Origin: Rufibacter glacialis | GTDB lineage: Bacteria; Bacteroidota; Bacteroidia; Cytophagales; Hymenobacteraceae | Assembly (NCBI RefSeq): GCF_008271745.1 | Contig: NZ_VKKZ01000021.1 | Coordinates: forward strand, 124,001 to 188,000 | DNA: 64,000 nt | Direction of reading: 5' to 3' | Shown: in pieces, positions 51,669-60,692 of the stretch | Position numbering within the stretch: position 1 is the stretch's first letter | Layout: every line of letters begins with the position of its first letter | Made by a program: the position numbers and the translations under genes | Notes under the pieces: model-generated | The model's database searches: none | The model's input: the letters and a program-made list of their open reading frames with translations, nothing else | Told to the model about the DNA's origin: nothing

Positions 51669-51797
51669 TGTGCTAATGATTTTTATGTGCCAATGTGCTA
51701 CCTGGTTATCAGCTCCTCTTTCCTCCCCCCTTACCCATTTAATGGATTACTTCAGTTTCACCCTACTTTTCAAAAAACACCTTAAAAACAAAACGCC

Positions 51798-52430
51798 ATG
51801 AAAAAATTACTCCTGCTTCCGTTCTTATTTTTAATGCTCTACGCGTATGCCCAAGGCGATTACCAAGCGGCCCTTTCCGAAGCCATTCAGCAACTCAGAG
51901 CCGCAAAAACCGCCGAGGACCAACAGCCGGTGGCCAACAAAATACAGCGCATCGCGGAGGCGGAGCCGAAGGAATGGCTGCCGGCCTATTATGCGGCCTA
52001 CGCCAATACCGGCCTAAGCTTTCTGCTGAAGGAGGAAACCCAGCGCGACGCCGTCCTGGACAAGGCCCAGACCTACCTGGACCGGGCCCTGAAACTTAAG
52101 CCCCAGGAATCAGAGCTGTTTGCCCTGCAGGCGTACCTGCACCAGGCCCGGCTGGTCATCTCGCCTATGGCCCGGGGCATGAAATACGCCGGCCTGGCCA
52201 CGGTAGCCCTGGAGAAAGCGAAGGAGCTGAATCCCCACAACCCCAGGGTGTACTTTCTGCTGGGCCAGAATGCCTTCAATACTCCGAAGATGTTTGGCGG
52301 TGGTCCCGCTGCCGCTAAACCCATCCTGGAAACCGCGAAGGAAAAATACCGCAGTTTTACCCCTTCCCACGCCTTGGCCCCTGCCTGGGGCGAGCAGGCC
52401 AGCCTGGCGCTTTTGGCGAAGTGTGACTAA
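51798..52430 (+). CDS. exported TPR-like helical protein
   Basis: The 210-residue protein has signal peptide MKKLLLLPFLFLMLYAYAQ. Tandem helices with TPR spacing include EWLPAYYAAYANTGLSFL, AQTYLDRALKLKPQESELFALQAYLHQARLV and AKELNPHNPRVYFLLGQNAF. It is likely periplasmic and mediates protein contacts. It lies between the receptor and the LytS-type kinase, on the same strand with modest gaps, and may belong to their regulon. Confidence 0.8.
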   Translation: MKKLLLLPFLFLMLYAYAQGDYQAALSEAIQQLRAAKTAEDQQPVANKIQRIAEAEPKEWLPAYYAAYANTGLSFLLKEETQRDAVLDKAQTYLDRALKLKPQESELFALQAYLHQARLVISPMARGMKYAGLATVALEKAKELNPHNPRVYFLLGQNAFNTPKMFGGGPAAAKPILETAKEKYRSFTPSHALAPAWGEQASLALLAKCD

Positions 52431-52496
52431 AGAACCCTGCCGCCCCTGCCAGCCCGCGGGGCGGCAGATTATCGTTAAAATCCTTACCTTCCGGCC

Positions 52497-53549
52497 ATGT
52501 CTAGTTACGGTATCCCTACCAAGCGCCTGCTCTCTGTTTTCAAATGGATGTTGCTGTTTGCCCTGCTGGCGATGGTGCAGGTGCTGCTGGCCTGCGAAAG
52601 CTGCCGCACCGACGGGAACCGGGCCTTTTATTATTTCCTGTACGCCTTCTCGCTTTTCTCTTCGCTGTGGCTGGGGAACGGTTACCTGAGCAATAACCTT
52701 GACCGGTGGGTTTCCTGGAAAGAAGCTCCCTTAAAGCGGTTTCTGGTCACACTTCTGGCCGTCTTTGTCTATTCTTCGGTTATCATTCTCCTGGTAAACT
52801 GGACCTGGTACGTGCTTCTTCCACAACGCGACATCAATTACCTGGCCACCCCCGTGGCCCGCTGGACCATGGTCACCCAGATGGTGGTGACGCTTATCAT
52901 CACCATGACCATCCATGCCGTGGCGTTTTTGAACAGTTGGCGGGAGTCTGCGGTGAGCGCCGAGCGCCTGAAGCGGGAGCACGCGCTCTCGCGGTACGAG
53001 GCGCTCAAAAACCAGGTGAACCCCCATTTCCTGTTCAACAGCCTCAATGCCCTCACCGGCCTGGTGCACGAGGAGCCCGACCTGGCCGTGAAATTCATCA
53101 AACAACTCTCCGGCGTATACCGCTACGTGCTGGACTCGCAGCAGAAAGAAGTGGTGCCTTTGGAGGAAGAGTTGCAGTTTGCCCGCCAGTACGTGTTTCT
53201 GCAGCAAATCAGGCACGGGGCAGGGTTGCAGGTAGAGTTGCCGGCCAGCGTACCCCCTGGGTGGCAGGTACCGCCGCTGGCTTTGCAAACGGTGCTGGAG
53301 AACGCCGTCAAACATAACCGGGCTTGGGACAAAGAGCCCCTGCGCGTGACGGTGACTCTGGAAGGGGATTATCTGAAGGTAGAGAACAACCTGCAGCCCA
53401 AGGCCCAGCACGAGCCGCCCAGCAGTCTGGGGCTGGCCAACATCCAGGCCCGCTACGAGGTGCTGACCGATAAAAAAATGACGATTCAGAAAACCGATTC
53501 GGCCTTTACCGTGCGGCTCCCGCTTTTGTCGTTTCACCCGGCAACGTAA
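52497..53549 (+). CDS. LytS/YehU-type sensor histidine kinase
   Basis: The 350-residue protein has four predicted membrane helices (about 12-32, 45-62, 82-102, 126-147) and a cytoplasmic His_kinase domain with H177 in QVNPHFLFNSLNALTGLV. The ATPase part has PLALQTVLENAVKHN and SSLGLANIQARYEVL. No extracellular sensor domain is present, so the signal is probably sensed within the membrane. It ends 106 bp before its evident partner, the LytTR regulator. Confidence 0.93.
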   Translation: MSSYGIPTKRLLSVFKWMLLFALLAMVQVLLACESCRTDGNRAFYYFLYAFSLFSSLWLGNGYLSNNLDRWVSWKEAPLKRFLVTLLAVFVYSSVIILLVNWTWYVLLPQRDINYLATPVARWTMVTQMVVTLIITMTIHAVAFLNSWRESAVSAERLKREHALSRYEALKNQVNPHFLFNSLNALTGLVHEEPDLAVKFIKQLSGVYRYVLDSQQKEVVPLEEELQFARQYVFLQQIRHGAGLQVELPASVPPGWQVPPLALQTVLENAVKHNRAWDKEPLRVTVTLEGDYLKVENNLQPKAQHEPPSSLGLANIQARYEVLTDKKMTIQKTDSAFTVRLPLLSFHPAT

Positions 53550-53599
53550 AGGGCAGGCGAAACAGCCATGTGCCCCACTCACCCTGGCAGTAAAAGCGC

Positions 53600-53636
53600 C
53601 GTTTCAAGGCTATTTTCCGGAAAACAGGCAATAAAT
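53600..53636. repeat. IGP copy 18, between kinase and regulator
   Basis: CGTTTCAAGGCTATTTTCC then GGAAAACAGGCAATAAAT. The central TTTTCCGGAAAA is a perfect palindrome, 19 bp before the regulator's ATG. Confidence 0.7.
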
Positions 53637-53655
53637 AACCCATAACCTACCCATA

Positions 53656-54441
53656 ATGCGGCAAGCGCTGATAGTAGAAGATGAACCTCTGGCGGCCAAC
53701 CGGCTGGCCCGGCTCCTGGCGGCCCAAACCCAGGTTCCGGTGACCGTGGTGGCCCAATTGGCCTCGGTGCAGGAAGCGGTGGCCTATTTCAAGGAACAGC
53801 CTGCCCCGGACCTGGCATTTTTTGACGTCCAATTAGCTGATGGGCTGAGCTTTGAGGTCTTTGACCAGGTGGCCGTTTCCTGCCCCATCATTTTCACCAC
53901 CGCCTTTGACGCCTACGCCCTGCGCGCCTTCAAAGCCAACAGCATTGACTACCTGCTCAAACCCATTGACGAGGAGGAACTGGCCCAGGCCCTCCGGAAG
54001 CTGCAACACCTGACCACGGGCACGCTGGCCGCAGCGGAGCCCAGCCAACTCCAGCTTCTGCAACAGGCCTTACAGCAACTGCAGAACCCATCGGCTAGGG
54101 CCTACAAGAACCGGTTCGTGCTGAAGGTGGGGGAACATTTGCGGGCTATTCCGGTGGAGGAGATTGATTTCTTCTACTCCTTTGAGAAAGCCACGTTCCT
54201 GCAGACGGCAGACAACCGGCGCTTCGCACTGGACTATACCATGGAGCAGCTGGAGCAGCTAGTAGACCCGCAGCGGTTCTTCAGGGTGAACAGGGGGTAT
54301 CTGGTGCAGCTCAACGCCATTCAGGACATTGTGCAGTACTCCAACAGCCGCCTGAAGGTGGTGCTGCGCCACCATGCGCAGGAAGAGGTGCTGGTGAGCC
54401 GCGAGCGCGTGGGCGCGTTCCGGGCGTGGCTGGACCAGTAG
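53656..54441 (+). CDS. LytTR-family response regulator
   Basis: The 261-residue protein has a receiver domain with acidic pocket E8-D9, phospho-acceptor D57 (LAFFDVQLADG), Thr in FTTAFDAYALRAF and Lys in YLLKPID. A linker rich in Gln/Leu follows (about 125-150), then a LytTR DNA-binding domain (FVLKVGEHLRAIPVEEIDFFYSFEKATF, FFRVNRGYLVQLNAI). With the kinase upstream it forms a two-component system; nearby targets are likely the receptor and lipoprotein genes of the same run, though no binding site could be defined. Confidence 0.95.
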   Translation: MRQALIVEDEPLAANRLARLLAAQTQVPVTVVAQLASVQEAVAYFKEQPAPDLAFFDVQLADGLSFEVFDQVAVSCPIIFTTAFDAYALRAFKANSIDYLLKPIDEEELAQALRKLQHLTTGTLAAAEPSQLQLLQQALQQLQNPSARAYKNRFVLKVGEHLRAIPVEEIDFFYSFEKATFLQTADNRRFALDYTMEQLEQLVDPQRFFRVNRGYLVQLNAIQDIVQYSNSRLKVVLRHHAQEEVLVSRERVGAFRAWLDQ

Positions 54442-54491
54442 CGCCGCCACCCCAGGAGCCGTTTCCAGAGGCCGGGGCACGGGTTGGTGAG

Positions 54492-54530
54492 CGTTTTGGG
54501 CCGGTTTCCCGTAAAACAGGTCTAAAACAG
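54492..54530. repeat. IGP copy 19
   Basis: CGTTTTGGGCCGGTTTCCC then GTAAAACAGGTCTAAAACAG, 8 bp before the next ATG. Confidence 0.68.
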
Positions 54531-54537
54531 AATTTGT

Positions 54538-55113
54538 ATGCAAAACTCAACCTCCCGTTTCTTCCCTAAAGCAATACGTAATGGCTTTGCACTTGTGGTT
54601 GCCCTGGCCTTTTTAACGATACTTTCCGGTTGCAGCAGCACCAGCAAATTGCCCCCGGCCCAGACCACGGCAGATTTCTACCAGAAATATAAAAACGAGG
54701 CCGGGTTCAAGGGCACCACCCTGCCCATAGGCCTGGTGACCCGCTACCTGCTCCCCAAAGATGCGGATTCCACGGTGACGGCGGCCCTGGCCAACATCAC
54801 CTCGGTGAGGGTGCTTTCATTCACGCCCACCAATAACCGGGCTCAGCGCCTGCTGGAGCGCGGCCTCACCCAGGAACTGGACCAGGTGTTACAGAAAGAG
54901 AACTATGAGAACCTGCCGGTGGTGCTGGACAACCCGGGGGCGCTGCAGTTCAGGATGCGCGCTGCCCAAGACCAGGTGCAGGAAATAGTGGGCTACCGCA
55001 AATACGGCAACTCGTTTCTGATGCTCCAGATAAACGGCCGCTTCACCCGAGGCCAGGTAGAGCAGCTGCTCAAAAAGATTGACCCGGAGATTTTCCTGCC
55101 GCTGCTGGGGTAG
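54538..55113 (+). CDS. DUF4252-like lipoprotein
   Basis: The 191-residue protein has lipobox LSGC. The mature pattern ADFYQKYKNEAGFKGTTLPIGLV, ITSVRVLSFT, FRMRAAQDQVQEIV, NSFLMLQINGRFTRGQVEQLLKKI matches the layout of DUF4252 proteins, which often sit beside ECF sigma or regulatory genes in Bacteroidota. Function is unknown. It closes the plus-strand run and ends 20 bp before a long perfect hairpin. Confidence 0.65.
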   Translation: MQNSTSRFFPKAIRNGFALVVALAFLTILSGCSSTSKLPPAQTTADFYQKYKNEAGFKGTTLPIGLVTRYLLPKDADSTVTAALANITSVRVLSFTPTNNRAQRLLERGLTQELDQVLQKENYENLPVVLDNPGALQFRMRAAQDQVQEIVGYRKYGNSFLMLQINGRFTRGQVEQLLKKIDPEIFLPLLG

Positions 55114-55133
55114 CCACCCCCGCTCTCCCTGCC

Positions 55134-55187
55134 GAAGCCCCTGTTTAGAGGCTGGTTTTTCTAAACCAGCCTCTAAACAGGGGCTTC
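55134..55187 (+). terminator. 25-bp perfect hairpin with IGP-type sequence
   Basis: Arms 55134-55158 and 55163-55187 are exact complements with loop TTCT. The inner portion TGTTTAGAGGCTGGTTT/AAACCAGCCTCTAAACA is an IGP with perfect pairing. A T/A-rich stretch follows. It terminates the DUF4252-like gene. Confidence 0.85.
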
Positions 55188-55366
55188 GCTTTAATTTTAA
55201 TGAAGAGGACTATCAGGGAGCATCCTGCCTAGGCCCATAAAGCACTTTGTAGTTCGTATGACCGGTTTACAGAGCCTTAGATTCACCGGAACCTGCTTTA
55301 AAAAGGTCTCTAACCCCACTGCCAAAAAGCCTAAGCTGCACCTTGCGGGCTTACAGGAAACGCTTC

Positions 55367-58258
55367 TTAGTTACAGAGTGCAACCGGTTGCGGATGCTCT
55401 TGCAGATAGACGGTAAAGGTGGTGCCTCGGCCGGCCTCACTGGAGACTTCTATGCGGCCACCGCTGTTCTCAATGATGCGTTTCACGATATACAAACCTA
55501 TACCGGTACCCTCCACGTGCGAGTGGAACCTCCGGAACATGGTGAACAGCTTCTCCTGCTGGTCTTCGCGGATGCCCAGACCGTTGTCTTGCACGCTCAG
55601 CACGACCCAGTCGTCTTGGCGGGCAGTTGTCACCTTCACCTTCAGCTTCCGGTTAGGGTCACGGTACTTGACCGCGTTAGACACCAGGTTGTAGAGGATA
55701 CTGCGGAGGTTCTTACGGGCAAAGCGCACGCACTTGACCTGGAAACTCGCCTCCACCTGCACGCCGGCCTCCTGAATCATAGGGGAAATGTCTTCCTCCA
55801 CCCCGGCCAGGATTTCGGCAAAGGAAAGGACCTCGGCCAGAGAATCCAGGTCTTTCTGCACTTTGCTTATCTCTGTGAGGTCATGGATGGTTCCTTTCAG
55901 TTTAGAGATAGAGGAAGCCACCATGTGCAGCAAGATGTGCTCTTCACTGTGCTCTTTGCCCTCTACGGTTTCCAGCAAGGCCGTGGTGAGCCCCTCCAGG
56001 TTGGCCAGCGGTGAGCGCAGGTCATGCGAGGCCGTGTACACGAAGTTGTCCAGGTCATTGTTGATGCGGGTAAGCTCCTGGTTTTTCTGGTTCAGCTCAT
56101 CATTGATGGAAGAAAGCTGCTCGCGGCTTTTCACCTGCTCGGTCACTTCCACGGCAAAGGTCAGGATAGACTCCACCTCGCCCCTGCTGTTCTTGATGGG
56201 CTCGTACACCAGGTTGAAATACCGTACGTATTCTGGTTCCTGGGCGGAGCCCTCAAAGGTGATGGGCACCTCCTGCCCAATATATGGTTCGCCGGTTTCC
56301 ACTATGCGCTGGATCACCGTTTTGAATCTCTCCCGCTGGGCCTCTGGCAGGCTGTTGAGGGCGTTCTCCCCTACTTTGGCTTTGCCGTGGTACAAGGTGC
56401 TCAGGTACGCGTTCACCAGGGTGTAGCGCAGGTCTTTGGCCCGCACCAGCCCCACAATGGCGGGCACCTGCATGAAGATGCGTTGCAGGGTATCTGCACT
56501 CTCCTTCAGTTTGCGCTCCATCTTGATCCGGTCACTGATGTCAATGGAAGACCCAATGAACCCCAGGAACTCCTCTCCCTCGGCGCTGAACCGCGGAATG
56601 CCCATGGTCACCACGCCCCGGTAATCACCATCCCGGCGGCGCAGGCGGTACTCAACCTTGAACTCGGTTCGTGATTGGGAGGCTTGCTGGTAGGCCCGGT
56701 TCATGGCCTGCCGGTCATCTGGGTGCACAAACGTCACCCACTCTTTGCCCAGGTTTTCTTCTAAGGTGGTGCCCGTAAATTTAAGCCACTGGCGGTTCAC
56801 GTAGGTGCAGTCACTGTTCTGGTCGGTGATCCAGATCATCACCGGGGCACTGTCTGCCATGTTCCGGAAGCGGGCTTCGCTTTCCAGAAGCGCCTGCTGG
56901 GCTTTTTTCTCCTCGGTCACGTCGCGTACTTCCAGAATGTGGCCTACCACGGCCCCGCCCTGCTTCACAAATCGGGTAGAGCAGACCACCGGAATGGAGT
57001 TGCCGTTGCGGCAGAGGAAGGTGTCTTCAAACGTGAAGGCTTTTTGCGAGACCAGTTCCGGCGCCAGGTTACCAGGCTCCTGCCCTTTGTGCACCCACTC
57101 ATACAGGGGCCGGCGCTTGAGTTCATCCAGGTCAAAGCCCAGCAGCCGCGCGGCGGCCGGGTTCTGGAAGGTGCAATACCCTCGGCCATCCAGCATGAAC
57201 AAGCCCGCGGTGGTGTTTTTGGTGATGAGTTCTGTGAGTTGGTTTGACCGCAGGTAGCGCTGCAAAGACCACACCACGAAGAAGATAAGCAAACTGATGA
57301 TACTCCCGCCCAGCAGGATCAGGTCATGCTGGTCAATACCAGAGGCTTCTGTGAAGGCGCGGGTGGCCTTGTATTCCATGGTCCAGGTGCGGCCGGCCAC
57401 CCGAATCACATCCTGGGCCATCAGCAGGCTGTCTTCGCTTTCGTCTGCCTCCAGGTTGCTGGCGTTCCGGTACAGCAGGGCCTCTTCCTTTACCTCTTTG
57501 CCGTCATAGATGGAGATACTGATGTCATTGAAGTCATTCCCTATGGTGTTGTAGAACAAGTCTGCCGCTCTGAAGGGCGCATAGACAAACCCCTTCAGGT
57601 TGCTTCTGCGCGCAGCCAGGTCTACCGGGTCTTTGCCCCCATAGTACACCGGCAGATAGATCAGCAGGCCGGGCTGCGCCTTGCCTATGCTCTCCTGCAC
57701 CAGCCGTACTTTCCCGGTCATGGCGGGCAGGTTGAAGTCACGGGCGGCTTCCATGGCTTCACGGCGGGTCTGGTCATTGAACATGTCATAGCCGAAGGCC
57801 CGCTGGTTCACGCCGGTGAGGGGTTCCAGGAAGATGATGGAAGAATACTCGGTGCGTGGCCCCTCTGGCCACACGCGGAAGTCAGAGAACCCTTCTGCCC
57901 TGATGCGGCGCTCCAGGTTAGGCACCTGCTCTGGCGTGGCCATGGCCGAAAACCCGATTCCCTGCACCCCCGGGTAGTTCTTGCTGATCTGCAGGGCGTT
58001 CAGGTAACTCTGGAAATCATGGCGGGTCACGGTGTCTGAGGCGGCAAACAGGCCGTTCACGCCTTTCAGGATCTGCAGGTAGTAGCCCATGCGCCGTTCC
58101 AGGGTAGCCTTGATCTGCACCTGCTTTATCTTGAACAGCTGCGCGTCCTCGGCCTGGTCATTGGCTCTGGACACGTAGTAGGCGTAGAGGGTCATGCCCA
58201 GCACCAGCACAAAGGAACCTAACGCCAGGTAATAATCTTTTAAGCGGGAAAACAGCAT
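55367..58258 (-). CDS. CHASE/multi-PAS membrane sensor histidine kinase
   Basis: The 963-residue protein has a first helix (about 10-30), an extracytoplasmic CHASE domain (about 50-280; NGLFAASDTVTRHDFQSYL, FRVWPEGPRTEYSSIIFLEP), a second helix (about 312-332), three PAS/PAC modules, then HisKA with H745 in TASHDLRSPLANLEGL. The ATPase domain has NLVSNAVKYRDP, SVQDNGLGIRED and GTGIGLYIVKRIIENSGG. CHASE domains bind small ligands outside the cytoplasm. No receiver is fused or adjacent; it is an orphan kinase. Confidence 0.94.
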   Translation of the reverse strand: MLFSRLKDYYLALGSFVLVLGMTLYAYYVSRANDQAEDAQLFKIKQVQIKATLERRMGYYLQILKGVNGLFAASDTVTRHDFQSYLNALQISKNYPGVQGIGFSAMATPEQVPNLERRIRAEGFSDFRVWPEGPRTEYSSIIFLEPLTGVNQRAFGYDMFNDQTRREAMEAARDFNLPAMTGKVRLVQESIGKAQPGLLIYLPVYYGGKDPVDLAARRSNLKGFVYAPFRAADLFYNTIGNDFNDISISIYDGKEVKEEALLYRNASNLEADESEDSLLMAQDVIRVAGRTWTMEYKATRAFTEASGIDQHDLILLGGSIISLLIFFVVWSLQRYLRSNQLTELITKNTTAGLFMLDGRGYCTFQNPAAARLLGFDLDELKRRPLYEWVHKGQEPGNLAPELVSQKAFTFEDTFLCRNGNSIPVVCSTRFVKQGGAVVGHILEVRDVTEEKKAQQALLESEARFRNMADSAPVMIWITDQNSDCTYVNRQWLKFTGTTLEENLGKEWVTFVHPDDRQAMNRAYQQASQSRTEFKVEYRLRRRDGDYRGVVTMGIPRFSAEGEEFLGFIGSSIDISDRIKMERKLKESADTLQRIFMQVPAIVGLVRAKDLRYTLVNAYLSTLYHGKAKVGENALNSLPEAQRERFKTVIQRIVETGEPYIGQEVPITFEGSAQEPEYVRYFNLVYEPIKNSRGEVESILTFAVEVTEQVKSREQLSSINDELNQKNQELTRINNDLDNFVYTASHDLRSPLANLEGLTTALLETVEGKEHSEEHILLHMVASSISKLKGTIHDLTEISKVQKDLDSLAEVLSFAEILAGVEEDISPMIQEAGVQVEASFQVKCVRFARKNLRSILYNLVSNAVKYRDPNRKLKVKVTTARQDDWVVLSVQDNGLGIREDQQEKLFTMFRRFHSHVEGTGIGLYIVKRIIENSGGRIEVSSEAGRGTTFTVYLQEHPQPVALCN

Positions 58259-58387
58259 GTGGTATGGTCAGTTCGCTTCACCTTTTCACAGTCATGAAAG
58301 GGTGTTGACAGGTTGGCAAAACAAGACGCTACAACGGGGGGCTTTTATAGGTCTTTTTGAGATAACAGACAGATAACTCAAAAAAAG

Positions 58388-59737
58388 TTATGTCAGGTGG
58401 GCTTGCAGATACTGCTGTACTTCAGGCTTGTCATAATCTTCTTCGGTTTCAATATGCGCCATGAGGGCATTCATGATCTTTTCCTGCCGCTGCCCGTTGG
58501 CCAGTGCCTCGGCATACGGTAAATCTGGGGAAAAGGTAACCATGGAATACAACGGAAGCCAGGAGTCTGGGTATTGGGCGGTGATTTTGGCTTCTACCTT
58601 CTTCTGCAGCAGAAACCGCGGGTCGGCTACCTTGTCCCGCATCTCAATAAAGTTATAGACGGCCAGGTCAGCAATGGCGTCTGTGTTGGGCTTGCGCACG
58701 TCCTGGAAGGTCTTGAAGATGGTCTCCCAATCGTCCTGGTGCTGTTCCAGCAGGTTGCGCAGCACGGTGCAGTCTTCAAACCCGGCGTTCATGCCCTGCC
58801 CGTAGAAGGGCACAATGGCGTGGGCCGCATCTCCCACCAGCAGGATCTTGCCTGCGTGGCTCCACGGGAAGCACTTGATGGTCACCAACGTACCAATGGG
58901 GTTCTCAAAGAACTCCTGGGCCAGGTCTGGCATGAGGGCCGCGGCATCTGGGAACACCTCGCCAAAGAAACGCTCCAGATCCTCTGCCGTCTGAAGCGAC
59001 TCAAAAGAGGGATTGCCCGCATACGGGAAGAACATGGTACAGGTAAAGGAGCCGTCCATGTTAGGCAAGGCAATCATCATGTATTGGCCCCGGGGCCAGA
59101 TGTGCAGCGCGTTTTTCTCCAGTTGCCAGCCCCCGTCTGCGGCCGGCGGAATGGTGAGTTCTTTGTAGCCGTAGTCCAGGTAGGATTGCTCATAGTTGAA
59201 CCGCTCTGTTTTCTGCAAAGACAACCGGACCATGGAGAAAGCGCCGTCGGCGGCGAAGATCACGTCTGGCTGGATCTGGTGCTCCTGCTGGGTGTTGGTA
59301 TCCAGCAGGGTGACTTTGTTTGAGTTCACCTCCACCTCCAGGACCTGTTGCTGGAAATGCAGCGAAATAGAGGGTTGCGCCTCTGCCAGGTCCAGCAAGA
59401 CTTCGTTCAGGCCACCCCTGGACACGGAGTAGATCGCCTGCCCTTCCTGCCCATAGGGCTGGAAAGAAAGATTGCCGTTTTTGTCATGCATTACCCTGCG
59501 GTACAAGGGAATGGCCACCTTCTTGATTTCTTCTGAGATGCCAATGGTTTCCAGCGCGCGCCAACCCCGATCACTCAGGGCCAGGTTGATGGATCTTCCG
59601 CCGCCAATGTCATGGCGCCGCAGGTCTGGCCGGCGCTCATACACATCTACCTTATACCCTTGCTTGGAAAGGTACAAAGACAGCAGGCAACCTACCAGGC
59701 CCCCGCCCATAACACTGAGATGGGAAGTTTTCTCCAT
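58388..59737 (-). CDS. kmo: kynurenine 3-monooxygenase
   Basis: The 449-residue flavoprotein has the FAD motif SVMGGGLVGCLLSLYLSKQGYKVDVYERR at about 8-36, GGGRSINLALSDRG (a KMO hallmark), DVIFAADGAFSMVR, and the second FAD motif LLVGDAAHAIVPFYGQGMNAGFEDC. It hydroxylates L-kynurenine to 3-hydroxykynurenine with NADPH and oxygen, a step toward quinolinate and NAD. A partial kynureninase lies 3.2 kb away on the same strand. Length is normal. Confidence 0.96.
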   Translation of the reverse strand: MEKTSHLSVMGGGLVGCLLSLYLSKQGYKVDVYERRPDLRRHDIGGGRSINLALSDRGWRALETIGISEEIKKVAIPLYRRVMHDKNGNLSFQPYGQEGQAIYSVSRGGLNEVLLDLAEAQPSISLHFQQQVLEVEVNSNKVTLLDTNTQQEHQIQPDVIFAADGAFSMVRLSLQKTERFNYEQSYLDYGYKELTIPPAADGGWQLEKNALHIWPRGQYMMIALPNMDGSFTCTMFFPYAGNPSFESLQTAEDLERFFGEVFPDAAALMPDLAQEFFENPIGTLVTIKCFPWSHAGKILLVGDAAHAIVPFYGQGMNAGFEDCTVLRNLLEQHQDDWETIFKTFQDVRKPNTDAIADLAVYNFIEMRDKVADPRFLLQKKVEAKITAQYPDSWLPLYSMVTFSPDLPYAEALANGQRQEKIMNALMAHIETEEDYDKPEVQQYLQAHLT

Positions 59738-59842
59738 GTATTGGGGTTATTTTTCTACCGTTGGCGCAAAAACAGCCATGAAATCATACATTCTACGGAA
59801 AGAAAAGGTAAACTTAGGTTAAAAATCGTGAAAAGCCGCTCC

Positions 59843-60346
59843 ATGCCCGCTCCGTCCGCCCTATTTGTGCAGCACGTGCCCTCGCCCATTGGCCTGATCC
59901 AACTCAGTGGCACCGAAAAACACTTGTTTTCAGCCAAGTTTGTAGAAAACAGCCCGGAAAAGGATAGTCTGATGATCCCGGACTGCCTGCACGTAGCGGC
60001 CACCCAGCTCACAGAGTACTTCAACGGCCAACGGCACTCCTTTGATTTGCCGCTGCACGCCCAGGGCACGTTCTTCCAGCAGCAGGTGTGGCAGGCGCTG
60101 CAGGAAATCCCCGTGGGCCGCACCGACCATTACCTGGGCCTGGCCAAACGGTTGGGCAACGCCGGGGCCGTGCGCGCGGTGGGCGTGGCCAACGGAGCCA
60201 ACCCCTGGCTGGTACTGGTGCCCTGCCACCGCGTGATAGGCGCCCAAGGCCAATTGGTAGGCTATGCCGGCGGCCTGTGGCGCAAAAAATGGCTCCTGGA
60301 ACACGAAGCCAAAATGAGCGGCACGTATCAAACGAGTCTTTTCTGA
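59843..60346 (+). CDS. ogt: methylated-DNA--protein-cysteine methyltransferase
   Basis: The 167-residue protein ends with the active-site motif VPCHRVIG (C128 if ATG 59843 is used), preceded by FFQQQVWQALQEIPVGRTDHYLGLAKRLG, the DNA-binding helix-turn-helix of Ogt/AGT. It removes O6-alkyl groups from guanine in a suicide reaction. An in-frame GTG at 59828 is an alternative start. Its TGA stop codon (60344-60346) is the first triplet of a TGATTGAATGATTGA repeat end. Confidence 0.94.
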   Translation: MPAPSALFVQHVPSPIGLIQLSGTEKHLFSAKFVENSPEKDSLMIPDCLHVAATQLTEYFNGQRHSFDLPLHAQGTFFQQQVWQALQEIPVGRTDHYLGLAKRLGNAGAVRAVGVANGANPWLVLVPCHRVIGAQGQLVGYAGGLWRKKWLLEHEAKMSGTYQTSLF

Positions 60347-60692
60347 TTGAATGATTGAATGATTGAGAGATTGAATGAATGATTTGAAGATGGATGGATT
60401 TGAAGATTTGAGGATGTGGAAATTTGAAGATGGGTATTCCTTACTATGGCGCGGAAGTAACTTCCGTGACTAACAATTCGGGTACCACGAGCCACGGGAG
60501 TAACTTCTGTGCTATTAAAAAATCATTTCTACCTCACCACATCGTCCCTCATCCGCAGTCTATACCTAATCACTTCCTTCTCAAACTTTCCAATCCTTAC
60601 ATCTTCAAATCACTCCATCTTCATATCTCCAAATTTCCACATCTTCAAATTTCCCAATCTCTCAATCATTCAATCTCTCAATCATTCAATCA
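60344..60692. repeat. 350-bp element with GATTGAATGA-type inverted ends
   Basis: The left end (60344-60432) carries TGATTGAATGATTGA and ATTTGAAGATG units. The right end (about 60600-60692) carries the reverse complements CATCTTCAAAT and TCAATCATTCAATC. The core (60433-60600) has two copies of AGTAACTTC(C/T)GTG. No ORF is credible. The element spans exactly from the stop codon of ogt to the stop codon of the converging alkB-like gene. Confidence 0.75.
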
